From Pseudomonadaceae bacterium (GTDB lineage Bacteria; Pseudomonadota; Gammaproteobacteria; Pseudomonadales; Pseudomonadaceae), in contig JAUVZY010000001.1 in NCBI GenBank assembly GCA_030602315.1, forward strand, positions 186,001-250,000: DNA of 64,000 nt, given 5' to 3'. The notes under the pieces were generated by a model that was given only the letters and a program-made list of their open reading frames with translations, had not been told where the DNA came from and did not search any database. Position numbers and translations under genes: made by a program. Shown here one piece after another: positions 8,510 through 16,565 of this stretch; the stretch's first letter is position 1, and every line of letters begins with the position of its first letter.

Positions 8510-9298
8510 ATGAAAGTCTGGGCGGTAGCCAATCAGAAGGGTGGTGTGGGCAAGACCACCACCTCGATCGCGCTGGCAGGGCTTCTGGCCGATGCCGGCA
8601 AGCGCGTGGTCATCGTCGACCTCGATCCGCATGGGTCGATGACCAGCTATTTCGGCCATGACCCGGACAACCTCGAGGAAAGCGTCTTCGAGCTGTTCCA
8701 GCACCAGGGCACTGTGCCTGAGGGCCTGCCGCGCAAGCTGCTGCTGCCCACCAGTCACCTGAACATGGTGCTGCTGCCCTCGAGCACGGTGCTCGCCACC
8801 CTGGAGCGCCAGTCGCCCGGCCAGAGCGGCCTGGGACTGGTGATCGCCAAGAGCCTGGCGCAACTGTTCGGCGAGTACGACCACGCCATCATCGACAGCC
8901 CGCCGCTGCTGGGCGTGCTGATGGTCAACGCCCTGGCTGCCAGCCAGCAGCTGGTGATTCCGGTGCAGACCGAGTTTCTCGCCTTGAAAGGGCTGGAGCG
9001 GATGGTCAGCACCCTGGGCATGATCAACCGCTCGCGTAAGCAGCCGCTGGCCTACACCATCGTGCCGACCTTGTTCGACCGCCGCACCCAGGCCTCGATG
9101 AATGCGCTCAAGCTGTTGCGGGCGACGTACCCCGAGCATTTGTGGCCGGCGTTCATTCCGATCGACACCCGCCTGCGCGATGCCAGTCGCGCCGGGCTCA
9201 CGCCGTCGCAGTTCGACCAGAACTCCCGCGCGGTGATCGCCTATCGGGCGCTGCTCAAACATCTGCTGGCACAACCGGTTGCGGGGCAGGGTCGTTGA
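8510..9298 (+). CDS. ParA-family ATPase of the chemotaxis locus (ParC type)
   Basis: 262 residues with deviant Walker A NQKGGVGKTT (residues 8-17), switch I/II regions (VDLDPHG, IDSPP) and the usual ParA fold. There is no ParB gene or parS-like repeat beside it, so it is not a plasmid partition locus. In Vibrio and Pseudomonas, ParA homologues at this exact place (ParC) position and segregate polar chemoreceptor arrays with ParP. That role is inferred from family and context. GAGAG lies six bases before the ATG. Confidence 0.88.
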   Translation: MKVWAVANQKGGVGKTTTSIALAGLLADAGKRVVIVDLDPHGSMTSYFGHDPDNLEESVFELFQHQGTVPEGLPRKLLLPTSHLNMVLLPSSTVLATLERQSPGQSGLGLVIAKSLAQLFGEYDHAIIDSPPLLGVLMVNALAASQQLVIPVQTEFLALKGLERMVSTLGMINRSRKQPLAYTIVPTLFDRRTQASMNALKLLRATYPEHLWPAFIPIDTRLRDASRAGLTPSQFDQNSRAVIAYRALLKHLLAQPVAGQGR

Positions 9299-9322
9299 TG
9301 AACAGGTACGGATTGTCCTGGC

Positions 9323-9349
9323 TAAACCCGCTCCGGCGCCGGCCGATAG
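9323..9349 (+). promoter_or_regulatory. Sigma-28 (FliA) promoter before the parP-like gene
   Basis: TAAACCCG, an 11-base spacer, then GCCGATAG: correct FliA spacing with 7 of 8 in the -10 box and TAAA in the -35. It lies in the 82-base gap after the parA-like gene, about 32 bases before the next ATG. It would let the CheW-type genes be expressed with late flagellar genes independently of the upstream operon. Confidence 0.65.
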
Positions 9350-9380
9350 CATTTAAAGGTGTTTGCTGCGGGTGTCACGC

Positions 9381-10229
9381 ATGAATCCACCAGTTCTTTC
9401 TGCGACGCGCCAGCAGCTGGCGCTGCAGTCCTATCTGGATGACCTGCTGCGCGAGGCGACCGATGAGCTGCTGGCCGAGACGGCGCCTGTCGAGCCGGTC
9501 GCAGCGCCGGTCGTGGTCGTCGACAGCGCGCCGGTGGCGAGCGTCTCGCTCGACGAGTTCGCCGCCGCGGTGCAGGAGGAGCTGGCCCGTGATGCGCAGC
9601 GCGAGGCGCCGGAACCGCTGCCGGTGGCGCCCGCCGTGTCGCCGCGCCTGCCGGAGCCTGCGCCTGAGCCGGCGCCGGTAGCGTTGCCCAGCGTGGCGCC
9701 GCCGGCCGTGCAGGAGGGCAATACGCCGCCGCCGGCCCCGGTCGAAGGGCCGCCGGCGTGGGCCGAGGCGCCGTTCGAATGCCTGCTGTTCGACGTGGCC
9801 GGGTTGACCCTGGCGGTACCGCTGGTGAGCCTGGGCTCGATCTATCCGCTGGAAACCGATGCGTTGACGCCATTATTTGGCCAGCCAGACTGGTTTCTCG
9901 GGCTGCTGCCGTGCCAAGCTGGCAATTTGAAAGTACTCGATACTGCCCGCTGGCTGATGCCCGAGCGCTACCGCGAGGATTTCCGCCAGGGGCTCAGTTA
10001 CGTGATCTCGGTCCAGGGCTATGACTGGGGGCTGGCGGTGCATCAGGTCAGCCGCTCGATCCGCCTGACGCCGGATGAGGTGAAGTGGCGCAGTCAACGG
10101 ACCCAGCGTCCCTGGCTGGCCGGTACGGTCATCGAGCACATGTGCGCGCTGCTGGATGTCGAGGCCCTGGCGGGCATGATCACCAGTGGTGCGCTCAAGC
10201 GTGCCGACGCAAAGGCGTCGTCGCGCTGA
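9381..10229 (+). CDS. CheW-domain protein, ParP type
   Basis: 282 residues. The first 130 are Ala/Pro/Glu-rich and probably disordered. The rest is a CheW-like SH3 fold beginning near FECLLFDVAGLTLAVPL and including GLLPCQAGNLKVLDTA. In Vibrio, ParP uses such a domain to join the array and bind CheA and receptors, with the N-terminal part contacting ParC. The open frame starts with a TTG at 9363, but the ATG at 9381 gives MNPPVLSATRQQ, which resembles relatives. Its position between the ParA-like ATPase and cheW supports the call. Confidence 0.82.
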   Translation: MNPPVLSATRQQLALQSYLDDLLREATDELLAETAPVEPVAAPVVVVDSAPVASVSLDEFAAAVQEELARDAQREAPEPLPVAPAVSPRLPEPAPEPAPVALPSVAPPAVQEGNTPPPAPVEGPPAWAEAPFECLLFDVAGLTLAVPLVSLGSIYPLETDALTPLFGQPDWFLGLLPCQAGNLKVLDTARWLMPERYREDFRQGLSYVISVQGYDWGLAVHQVSRSIRLTPDEVKWRSQRTQRPWLAGTVIEHMCALLDVEALAGMITSGALKRADAKASSR

Positions 10230-10303
10230 CACAACAATGAATGGGGCGAACGGCCCCGCCGTTCTGAATCGACTGCCGCAGCAGTCCTATTGAGGTCGAC
10301 ACA

Positions 10304-10783
10304 ATGAAAGCTATGTCCGCACAGGGTTCCGACGATCCCATCCTGCAGTGGGTGACCTTCCGCCTGGACAACGAAACCTACGGCATCAACGTGATGCAGG
10401 TTCAGGAAGTGCTGCGTTACACGGAAATCGCGCCGGTGCCCGGAGCGCCGAGCTATGTGCTGGGCATCATCAACCTGCGTGGCAACGTGGTGACGGTGAT
10501 CGATACGCGCCAGCGTTTCGGCCTGCCGCCGGCACCGGTGACCGATAACACCCGTATCGTGATCATCGAGGCCGACCGCCAGGTGGTCGGTATCCTGGTC
10601 GATTCAGTGGCCGAGGTGGTGTACCTGCGCCAGTCCGAGATCGAAACCGCGCCCAACGTCGGCAACGACGAATCGGCCAAGTTCATCCAGGGCGTGTGCA
10701 ACAAGAATGGCGAGCTGCTGATTCTGGTCGAGCTGGAAAAAATGATGAGCGAGGACGAGTGGTCCGAGCTCGAGAACATCTGA
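10304..10783 (+). CDS. cheW: CheW, receptor-kinase coupling protein
   Basis: 159 residues forming a complete CheW domain (WVTFRLDNETYGINVMQVQEVLR; VLGIINLRGNVVTVIDTRQRFGL). It links chemoreceptors to CheA in the polar array. GAGGT is 8 bases before the ATG at 10304; a second ATG four codons in is an alternative. It follows the ParP-like gene and leads into a DUF2802 gene. Confidence 0.96.
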   Translation: MKAMSAQGSDDPILQWVTFRLDNETYGINVMQVQEVLRYTEIAPVPGAPSYVLGIINLRGNVVTVIDTRQRFGLPPAPVTDNTRIVIIEADRQVVGILVDSVAEVVYLRQSEIETAPNVGNDESAKFIQGVCNKNGELLILVELEKMMSEDEWSELENI

Positions 10784-10787
10784 AGCC

Positions 10788-11192
10788 ATGCTGCTCGAGG
10801 TCGTCTCCCTGTTGGCCGGCATCTGCGTGCTGCTGGCCGGCTTCAGCATCTGGCTGTTCCTGCAGCAACGCCGGCTCGTACAGCGGCTTGCCCAGCAGGA
10901 AGCCCAGGTGGGGGAGCGACTCGAGCTGCTTGCCCGGCGACTGAATCTGTATCAGAGCGGCACCATTCAGATGGGCGAGCAGATCGTCGCTCTGAAGGAG
11001 ACGCTCGATCCGCTGCCTGAGCGGCTGGCGCAGCTGGAGCAGCGCGACCCGGGCAGTCTGTCGTTCTCCCAGGCCGCACGCTTGGCGGGCATGGGTGCCA
11101 GTGTCGAAGACCTGACCCGTACCTGCGGTCTGAGCCAGGGCGAGGCGCAGCTGATGAACCGCCTCCATCAATCGCGCCGGCGCTCCGACTGA
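10788..11192 (+). CDS. DUF2802 family membrane-anchored protein
   Basis: 134 residues. An N-terminal membrane helix (VSLLAGICVLLAGFSIWLFL) is followed by a coiled-coil-like segment and a C-terminal helix-turn-helix-like part (LSFSQAARLAGMGASVEDLTRTCGLSQGEAQLM). It starts four bases after cheW and is likely co-transcribed. Genes of this family follow cheW in many pseudomonads. No biochemical function is known to me. Confidence 0.85.
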   Translation: MLLEVVSLLAGICVLLAGFSIWLFLQQRRLVQRLAQQEAQVGERLELLARRLNLYQSGTIQMGEQIVALKETLDPLPERLAQLEQRDPGSLSFSQAARLAGMGASVEDLTRTCGLSQGEAQLMNRLHQSRRRSD

Positions 11193-11301
11193 CGGCAACC
11201 CGCTCGTCCCTCACGCCTGAACCGCATCCCCCGTCACTTCTCGAACCTGTATCGACCGCCCCGGTCCTGCTTGTGGGCGGCGCCTGCCGGGGAGAGAGGC
11301 C

Positions 11302-11745
11302 ATGCGAGTTCTACACGCCATGCTGGCCACGTTGGCGGTCGTCCCGCCGCTGCTGGCGGCCGAGGCGCCCGAACAGGTCCGCGGTGCCACCACCGTCGGG
11401 CTGGTCCAGGCGTTGCACCTTCACTACCACGGGGCGCTGTTCATCGACGTGCGCAGCGACGATCACTGGCGCTGGGGACATATCGCCGGGGCGCTGCACT
11501 TACCGCTGGCACATGAATTCGGCGAGTTGGAGGATCCTTCGATCCCGCGCGAACTGCCCCTGGTGATCTATTGCGACAGCGAGCTTTGTGCCAGCGCGCC
11601 ACGTGCTGTCGAGCGGGCGGTAGGCTGGGGTTACCGGCAGGTGTTCTATTTCCGCGAAGGCTACTTCGCCTGGCAACTGGCCGACCTGCCGCTGGGCAAG
11701 GCGCAGGCCAGCCCGCCTGTGCCGCTCAGCGCTCGGGCGCGCTGA
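11302..11745 (+). CDS. Exported rhodanese-like protein
   Basis: 147 residues. A short signal peptide (through about PPLLAAEA, residue 22) is followed by one rhodanese domain: FIDVRSDDHWRWGHIAGALHLPL and the active loop YCDSELCA with Cys91 and Cys96. Probably a periplasmic sulfur-transfer or persulfide protein. GAGAGG lies close to the ATG. The last 20 bases overlap the end of the convergent flhB-like gene. The substrate is unknown; its place at the end of the chemotaxis operon may be incidental. Confidence 0.8.
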   Translation: MRVLHAMLATLAVVPPLLAAEAPEQVRGATTVGLVQALHLHYHGALFIDVRSDDHWRWGHIAGALHLPLAHEFGELEDPSIPRELPLVIYCDSELCASAPRAVERAVGWGYRQVFYFREGYFAWQLADLPLGKAQASPPVPLSARAR

Positions 11746-12067
11746 GCCTTGGCAGCGCGGCGCAACCGTTATTGCCGGCCGCCTCGGCGGCAGTAAAGCC
11801 CGGCGGACATTTACCTTTCAGATACCAGGCGAAGGCGATGATCTCGGCGATGCAGTGATACAGCGCCGGGGGAATGGCATCGCCCAGCTCCAGCTGTGCC
11901 AGCAGTCGGACCAGTTCGGCATTTTCGTAGATCGGTACTTCGTGCTCGCGGGCGATGGCGAGGATCGCTTCGGCGAGCTCGGCATCGCCCTTGGCACTCA
12001 GTGTTGGTGCGTTGACGCCGTCATAGCTCAGCGCGATAGCCTGACGAGGCGGGCTCTGGTGGCTCAT
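11726..12067 (-). CDS. Stand-alone FlhB C-terminal domain protein (FlhB2-like)
   Basis: 113 residues that align with the cytoplasmic C-terminal domain of FlhB/YscU (AIALSYDGVNAPTLSAKG; HEVPIYENAELVRLLAQLELGDAIPPALYHCIAEIIAFAW). It lacks the four membrane helices and the NPTH autocleavage motif. FlhB is the export switch that changes substrate class when FliK signals hook completion. It overlaps the stop of the upstream FliK-like gene by ATGA, so the two are coupled. The role is inferred from homology. Confidence 0.85.
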   Translation of the reverse strand: MSHQSPPRQAIALSYDGVNAPTLSAKGDAELAEAILAIAREHEVPIYENAELVRLLAQLELGDAIPPALYHCIAEIIAFAWYLKGKCPPGFTAAEAAGNNGCAALPRLSAPER

Positions 12068-13578
12068 GCGGTTTCGTCCACGTAACGCTGCTCCAGGCGC
12101 GTGCGCGGCCCCGGTGCGGGCAAGCCTTCGCGGCAGTCAAGGCTGCCGACTACCAGGCCGGCCTGTTCCAGGCGTGCACGCAACTGGGGCAGCTCGGCAT
12201 CGATCAGACGGGCGGTGTCGCGCTGCTCCGCCCACAGCTGGCTGGACAGGCTACGGCCGATCAGTTGCGCCTGCACCTGCAGCGGGCCCAGCGGCGCCAG
12301 ATCGAACGCCAGCTCCAGCCGCCAGAGTGTTTCGCGGTGCTCGGCTGCCTCGCTTGTGGTGTCTTCCTCGCGCTGGATCCAGGCCTGCACGGTGGTGATG
12401 TCCTGACCGTTGCGCAGCGGCAGCTCCGTTTGCCAGGTGGTCAATTGCAGGCCATCGGCGGTGGTCTGGGTCTGCGCCAGGCTGGAGAGCTGGTGCGATT
12501 GCAGGCGTGCGATGGCCGCAGCGGCCAGTTTGAGCAAGGTCTCCAGATCCGGCTCGCCGTCCAGTGCGGCCAGCAGTCGATTGGGCAGCGGGAAGTCCAG
12601 CGCCCGTGATGTCTGACCGAGGTTGCCGAGCATCTGCCGGGCGAACGCCGGCAGCGCCTGGCCGAAGCCCAGACTGGCCTGGGCGCTGGCCAGCGGTGTG
12701 CTGCCAGGCAGATTGGGCAGCAGCTGGCTGACCAGGCGCAGCAGGCCGGCCTTGAGGTCGTCGGCGCTGGCGTGTCCGCCCTGCGCGGCCAGTGTCGCCT
12801 CCATGAACAGCCCACTCTTGGCCAGCGCCTGGGCCAGGCGCTGTGGATCGCCCAACTGATCGAAGCCGGGCAACAGCGCGCGCAGCTGGGCGGCGGCCTG
12901 CTGGGCACCGTCGGGCAGGTCGCCGCTGCCCTGCAAGGCGGCAAACAGGCCGGCCAGCGAGCCCTGGCGGGCGAACTGGCTGCTCAATTGCTGGTGCACG
13001 GCGAGCTGATCCAGGCGCCCGCCCAGCGGCACGAAGCGCAGCAGTTGTTCGCCCTGCACCTGCGCGGTGAGCAGCGAACCGGTGGGTAACGCGCGGGCGC
13101 TGTCGAGCAACAGGCGGGTGCCGGCCAGCGGGCCGTCGAGCAGGCTGATCAGCAGGCGAAAGCTGCCGCCGGCCTCGGTAGGCGCCTGGCTGCCGGCAAC
13201 CCGGGCCTGGATCTGTGTGCCGATCGGCAGCTGGCTCAGGTCCAGACGCTCCAGCGGTGGCCGTGCGCCGGCCTGGGGGGCGGCCAGCAGACGATCGCCC
13301 GAGAGCACGCTGACCACGTAGCCGCCGCCCAGGTTGACCGGTACCGAGCTGCGCGCGCTGAGCTGTGCCTCGCGGCCTCCCGGCAGGGAAAGGCGCAGGA
13401 CGATGTGGAACTCATTGGCGCCCGGGCGGACCTCGACGACCTCGGCGCTCGCCTGTTGCCCGGGTGCGAGCAAGCCTTGGGCTGGCTGAAGCAACTTCAG
13501 TGCGAGTGCGGCCGCCGCGGGTGCGGCGCGGGCGAGGGTGGTGCTGTTGAGCGGGGTGTTACCCCTGATCTCGGTCAT
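12064..13578 (-). CDS. fliK: FliK-like flagellar hook-length control protein
   Basis: 504 residues rich in Leu, Ala and Gln. The C-terminal third holds the Flg_hook fold (LPLRNGQDITTVQAWIQREE; WRLELAFDLAPLGPLQVQAQLIGRSLSSQLWAEQ). The N-terminal part resembles an elongated ruler with SH3-like pieces (VVEVRPGANEFHIVLRLSLPG). It may not be the main fliK, which in Pseudomonas usually precedes fliL-fliM. Coupling to the FlhB-like gene suggests a substrate-switch pair. No clear Shine-Dalgarno is seen at the ATG. Confidence 0.8.
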   Translation of the reverse strand: MTEIRGNTPLNSTTLARAAPAAAALALKLLQPAQGLLAPGQQASAEVVEVRPGANEFHIVLRLSLPGGREAQLSARSSVPVNLGGGYVVSVLSGDRLLAAPQAGARPPLERLDLSQLPIGTQIQARVAGSQAPTEAGGSFRLLISLLDGPLAGTRLLLDSARALPTGSLLTAQVQGEQLLRFVPLGGRLDQLAVHQQLSSQFARQGSLAGLFAALQGSGDLPDGAQQAAAQLRALLPGFDQLGDPQRLAQALAKSGLFMEATLAAQGGHASADDLKAGLLRLVSQLLPNLPGSTPLASAQASLGFGQALPAFARQMLGNLGQTSRALDFPLPNRLLAALDGEPDLETLLKLAAAAIARLQSHQLSSLAQTQTTADGLQLTTWQTELPLRNGQDITTVQAWIQREEDTTSEAAEHRETLWRLELAFDLAPLGPLQVQAQLIGRSLSSQLWAEQRDTARLIDAELPQLRARLEQAGLVVGSLDCREGLPAPGPRTRLEQRYVDETA

Positions 13579-13617
13579 CGCAGATAAAAAGCCCTTACAA
13601 CCCCGCGGCGCCTTGCC

Positions 13618-13646
13618 CTTCGGTGCGTCGGCCAGGCATGTATAAT
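13618..13646 (+). promoter_or_regulatory. Probable promoter of the ccm operon
   Basis: A perfect -10 box TATAAT at 13641-13646, directly preceded by TG, lies in the divergent gap between fliK and ccmA. The -35 region (around 13618-13623) is poor. Transcription would start near 13653, about 70 bases before the ccmA GTG. Confidence 0.5.
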
Positions 13647-13724
13647 CGCGCTCCGTCGGCCGCGCGCTCCTTTTTATAGCGGCCGGCGAACCTTTCTCTT
13701 GAGCGGCCAGTCGAGGCGTGTAGC

Positions 13725-14360
13725 GTGTCCACCTCCTTTCTCGAAGCTGTCGGGCTCGCTTGCGAGCGGGACTGGCGCCTGTTGTTCGAGAAGCTCGACT
13801 TCCAGCTGCGTCCGGGCGACATGCTGCAGGTCGCCGGGCCCAACGGCAGCGGCAAGACCAGCCTGCTGCGCTTGCTGGCAGGGCTGATGCAGCCGACCGC
13901 CGGTGAGGTGCTGCTCAATGGCCTTCGCCTCGGTGAGCAGCGCGGGGAGCTGGCCCGCAATCTACTGTGGATCGGCCATGCCGCCGGAATCAAGGGGCTG
14001 CTGACCGCTGACGAGAACCTCGCCTGGCTTTGCGCGCTGAACCGGCCGGCTTCGCGCGAGGCGATCTGGGCCGCGCTGGCGGCGGTGGGTCTGAAGGGCT
14101 TCGAGGATGTGCCGTGCCACACCCTGTCGGCTGGTCAACAGCGGCGCGTGGCGCTGGCGCGCTTGTATCTCGAGGCGCCGCCGTTGTGGATTCTCGACGA
14201 ACCGTTCACTGCACTGGACAAGCATGGCGTGGCCCAACTGGAGGCGCACCTGGCCGATCACTGCGAACGTGGCGGCATGGTGGTCTTCACCACCCACCAT
14301 AACCTCGGCCAGCGCCCAGCCGGCTATCGGGAACTCGATCTGGGGCAGCGCGCAGCATGA
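13725..14360 (+). CDS. ccmA: CcmA, heme exporter ATP-binding subunit
   Basis: ABC ATPase of 211 residues. It powers release of heme-loaded CcmE from CcmC in cytochrome c maturation. Walker [10 protein letters not shown], signature LSAGQQRR and Walker B LWILDEPF are present. The start is a GTG giving [21 protein letters not shown]. The end overlaps ccmB by ATGA. First gene of a complete ccmABCDEFGHI operon. Confidence 0.96.
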   Translation: MSTSFLEAVGLACERDWRLLFEKLDFQLRPGDMLQVAGPNGSGKTSLLRLLAGLMQPTAGEVLLNGLRLGEQRGELARNLLWIGHAAGIKGLLTADENLAWLCALNRPASREAIWAALAAVGLKGFEDVPCHTLSAGQQRRVALARLYLEAPPLWILDEPFTALDKHGVAQLEAHLADHCERGGMVVFTTHHNLGQRPAGYRELDLGQRAA

Positions 14361-15028
14361 ATGGCGTCTTTTTCCTTCTGCTGCGCCGCGAGGCGCGCCT
14401 GCTTTGCCGGCGGCCAGCGGAGCTGGCCAACCCGCTGGTGTTCTTCGCCATCGTCATCGCCTTGTTTCCGCTGGCGGTCGGTCCGGAGAGCCGGTTGTTG
14501 CAGACCATTTCGCCCGGGCTTTTGTGGGTCGCCGCGCTGCTCGCGGTGCTGCTCTCGCTCGATGGCCTGTTTCGCAGCGATTTCGAGGATGGCTCACTGG
14601 AGCAGTGGGTCGTTTCACCGCACCCCCTGGCGCTTCTGGTTCTGGCCAAGGTGCTGGCACACTGGGCGTTTTCCGGACTGGCGCTGGTCCTGCTGGCCCC
14701 GTTGTTCGGCCTGATGCTGGGCCTGCCGCTGCATACCTTGCCGGTGCTGCTGCTCTCGCTGCTGCTCGGCACGCCAGTGCTGAGCCTGCTGGGGGCGGTC
14801 GGTGCGGCGCTCACGGTCGGGCTCAAGCGCGGTGGCTTACTGCTGGCCTTGCTGATCCTGCCGCTGTACATCCCGGTGCTGATTCTGGGCAGCGGCGCGC
14901 TACAGGCGGCGCTGCAGGGGCTGCCGGCTGCTGGCCACCTGCTATGGCTGGCAAGCCTGACCGCGCTGGCGGTCACCCTCACGCCTTTCGCTATCGCGGC
15001 CGGCTTGACCATCGGCGTGGCTGAGTAA
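14357..15028 (+). CDS. ccmB: CcmB, heme exporter membrane subunit
   Basis: 223 residues with six predicted membrane helices and little soluble sequence. It is the permease partner of CcmA in the CcmABCD complex. The conserved [13 protein letters not shown] segment after the second helix is clear. It starts inside the ccmA stop codon. About 140 bases separate it from ccmC. Confidence 0.96.
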   Translation: MNGVFFLLLRREARLLCRRPAELANPLVFFAIVIALFPLAVGPESRLLQTISPGLLWVAALLAVLLSLDGLFRSDFEDGSLEQWVVSPHPLALLVLAKVLAHWAFSGLALVLLAPLFGLMLGLPLHTLPVLLLSLLLGTPVLSLLGAVGAALTVGLKRGGLLLALLILPLYIPVLILGSGALQAALQGLPAAGHLLWLASLTALAVTLTPFAIAAGLTIGVAE

Positions 15029-15169
15029 CACAGGCATAGGAACGCCGATGAATGGCTTCGCGCAGCCAGCCGCTGGCAGGCCACGGCGAAGTGATCACAC
15101 AGTAGACGAGCAGGCCGGGCCTGTTCCCAAGGCAGCTGCGCGCAACGCAGCCGTTTCGAGGCGGTTTTG

Positions 15170-15925
15170 ATGAACTGGACATGGTTTCACAAGCTGGGTT
15201 CCCCCAAGTGGTTCTATGAGATCAGCGGTCGCTGGTTGCCCTGGCTCGGCTGGCTGGCGGCGATCCTGATGGTGACGGGCATCGTCTGGGGGCTGGCCTT
15301 CGCGCCGGCCGACTACCAGCAGGGCAACAGCTTTCGCATCATCTATATCCATGTGCCTGCCGCGTTTCTGGCCCAGTCGATCTACATCATGCTTGCGGTG
15401 GCCGGTGCGGTCAGCCTGATCTGGAAGATGAAGCTGGCCGATGTGGCGCTGCAGCAGGCCGCGCCGATCGGCGCCTGGATGGCCTTCATCGCCCTGTTGA
15501 CCGGCGCCATCTGGGGCAAGCCGACCTGGGGGACCTGGTGGGTGTGGGATGCCCGACTGACGTCGATGCTCATCCTGCTGTTTCTGTACTTCGGCATCAT
15601 TGCCCTCGGCCAGGCAATCAGCAATCGTGACAGCTCGGCCAAGGCCTGTGCGGTGTTGGCCATCGTCGGCGTGGTGAACATCCCGATCATCAAATACTCG
15701 GTGGACTGGTGGAACACCCTGCACCAGCCGGCCACCTTCAAGATCACCGAAAAGCCGGCGATGCCGATGGAGATGTGGCTGCCGCTGCTGATCCTGGTGA
15801 TCGGTTTCTACTGTTTCTTCGGTGCGGTGCTGTTGATGCGCATGCGTCTGGAAGTGCTGCGGCGTGAAGCCCGCGCCAGCTGGGTGAAGGCCGAGATCAA
15901 GTCGCTGGTGGGGAAACGCCCATGA
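15170..15925 (+). CDS. ccmC: CcmC, heme delivery protein
   Basis: 251 residues with six membrane helices. It loads heme onto CcmE. The periplasmic tryptophan-rich WWD motif ([14 protein letters not shown]) and flanking His ligands ([19 protein letters not shown]) are present. I use the ATG at 15170; a TTG directly before it is unlikely. The stop overlaps the ccmD start. Confidence 0.97.
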   Translation: MNWTWFHKLGSPKWFYEISGRWLPWLGWLAAILMVTGIVWGLAFAPADYQQGNSFRIIYIHVPAAFLAQSIYIMLAVAGAVSLIWKMKLADVALQQAAPIGAWMAFIALLTGAIWGKPTWGTWWVWDARLTSMLILLFLYFGIIALGQAISNRDSSAKACAVLAIVGVVNIPIIKYSVDWWNTLHQPATFKITEKPAMPMEMWLPLLILVIGFYCFFGAVLLMRMRLEVLRREARASWVKAEIKSLVGKRP

Positions 15926-16098
15926 GTTTTTCATCCTTTGCCGAATTCCTGGCGATGGGCACCCATGGCCTGTACGTCTGGAGCGCCTTCGGTATCACCA
16001 CCGCCGTGTTGCTGCTCAACGTGGCGCTGCCCAGGCTGGCGCGGCGTCGTTACCTGCAAGAAGAGGCGCGCCGTCTGCGCCGGGAGGAAGGTCAATGA
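15922..16098 (+). CDS. ccmD: CcmD, small heme exporter accessory protein
   Basis: 58 residues: [20 protein letters not shown], one membrane helix ([17 protein letters not shown]), then a basic/acidic cytoplasmic tail. It stabilises the CcmABC-CcmE complex. Both ends overlap neighbours by ATGA (15922-15925 with ccmC, 16095-16098 with ccmE). Identified from position and the family pattern, and easy to miss because of its length. Confidence 0.93.
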   Translation: MSFSSFAEFLAMGTHGLYVWSAFGITTAVLLLNVALPRLARRRYLQEEARRLRREEGQ

Positions 16099-16565
16099 AT
16101 CCGGTACGGAAGAAGCGGTTGTTCATCGTGCTGGCGATTCTCGCCGGGGTCGGCATTGCCGTTACCCTGGCGCTGTCCGCCCTGCAGCAGAACATCAATC
16201 TGTTCTACACCCCGACCCAGATCGCCGCTGGCGAGGCGCCGGAAGGCACGCGCATCCGTGCCGGCGGGCTGGTGGAAGAGGGCTCGGTCAAGCGTGATGC
16301 CGATGCGCTGAACGTGGCGTTCCGCGTCACCGACGGCAAGGAGAGCGTGACCATCCAGTACCAGGGCATCCTGCCCGACCTGTTCCGCGAGGGGCAGGGC
16401 ATCGTCGCTCTGGGGCGGGTCAACGCCGATGGCGTGTTGGTGGCCGACGAGGTGCTGGCCAAGCATGACGAGAATTACATGCCGCCGGAAGTCGCCCAGG
16501 CGCTGGAACAGAGCGGCATGATGAAGCATTACGAAGCCGGCAAGGCTCCGGGAGTGACGCAATGA
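16095..16565 (+). CDS. ccmE: CcmE, periplasmic heme chaperone
   Basis: 156 residues. An N-terminal membrane anchor ([21 protein letters not shown]) precedes a beta-barrel periplasmic domain. The heme-binding motif KHDENYMP has the His that bonds heme covalently and the nearby Tyr. Carries heme from CcmC to CcmF. It overlaps ccmF by ATGA. Confidence 0.97.
   Translation: MNPVRKKRLFIVLAILAGVGIAVTLALSALQQNINLFYTPTQIAAGEAPEGTRIRAGGLVEEGSVKRDADALNVAFRVTDGKESVTIQYQGILPDLFREGQGIVALGRVNADGVLVADEVLAKHDENYMPPEVAQALEQSGMMKHYEAGKAPGVTQ

Noticed and set aside
8510-9298. ParA-like gene as a plasmid partition locus
   Set aside because: No parB or centromere-like repeats, and it is embedded between motD and CheW-type genes as in chromosomal chemotaxis loci.
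6548-9352. A 934-codon open frame antisense to motCD and the ParA-like gene, and similar long antisense frames at 3416-5515, 16529-17986 and 57390-60803
   Set aside because: Their products are low-complexity His/Arg/Gln-rich chains without domains, produced by strong GC codon bias opposite well-identified genes.
10243-10257. GGGGC/GCCCC hairpin before cheW as a terminator
   Set aside because: Only five base pairs and no T-run, lying inside a continuous set of chemotaxis genes.
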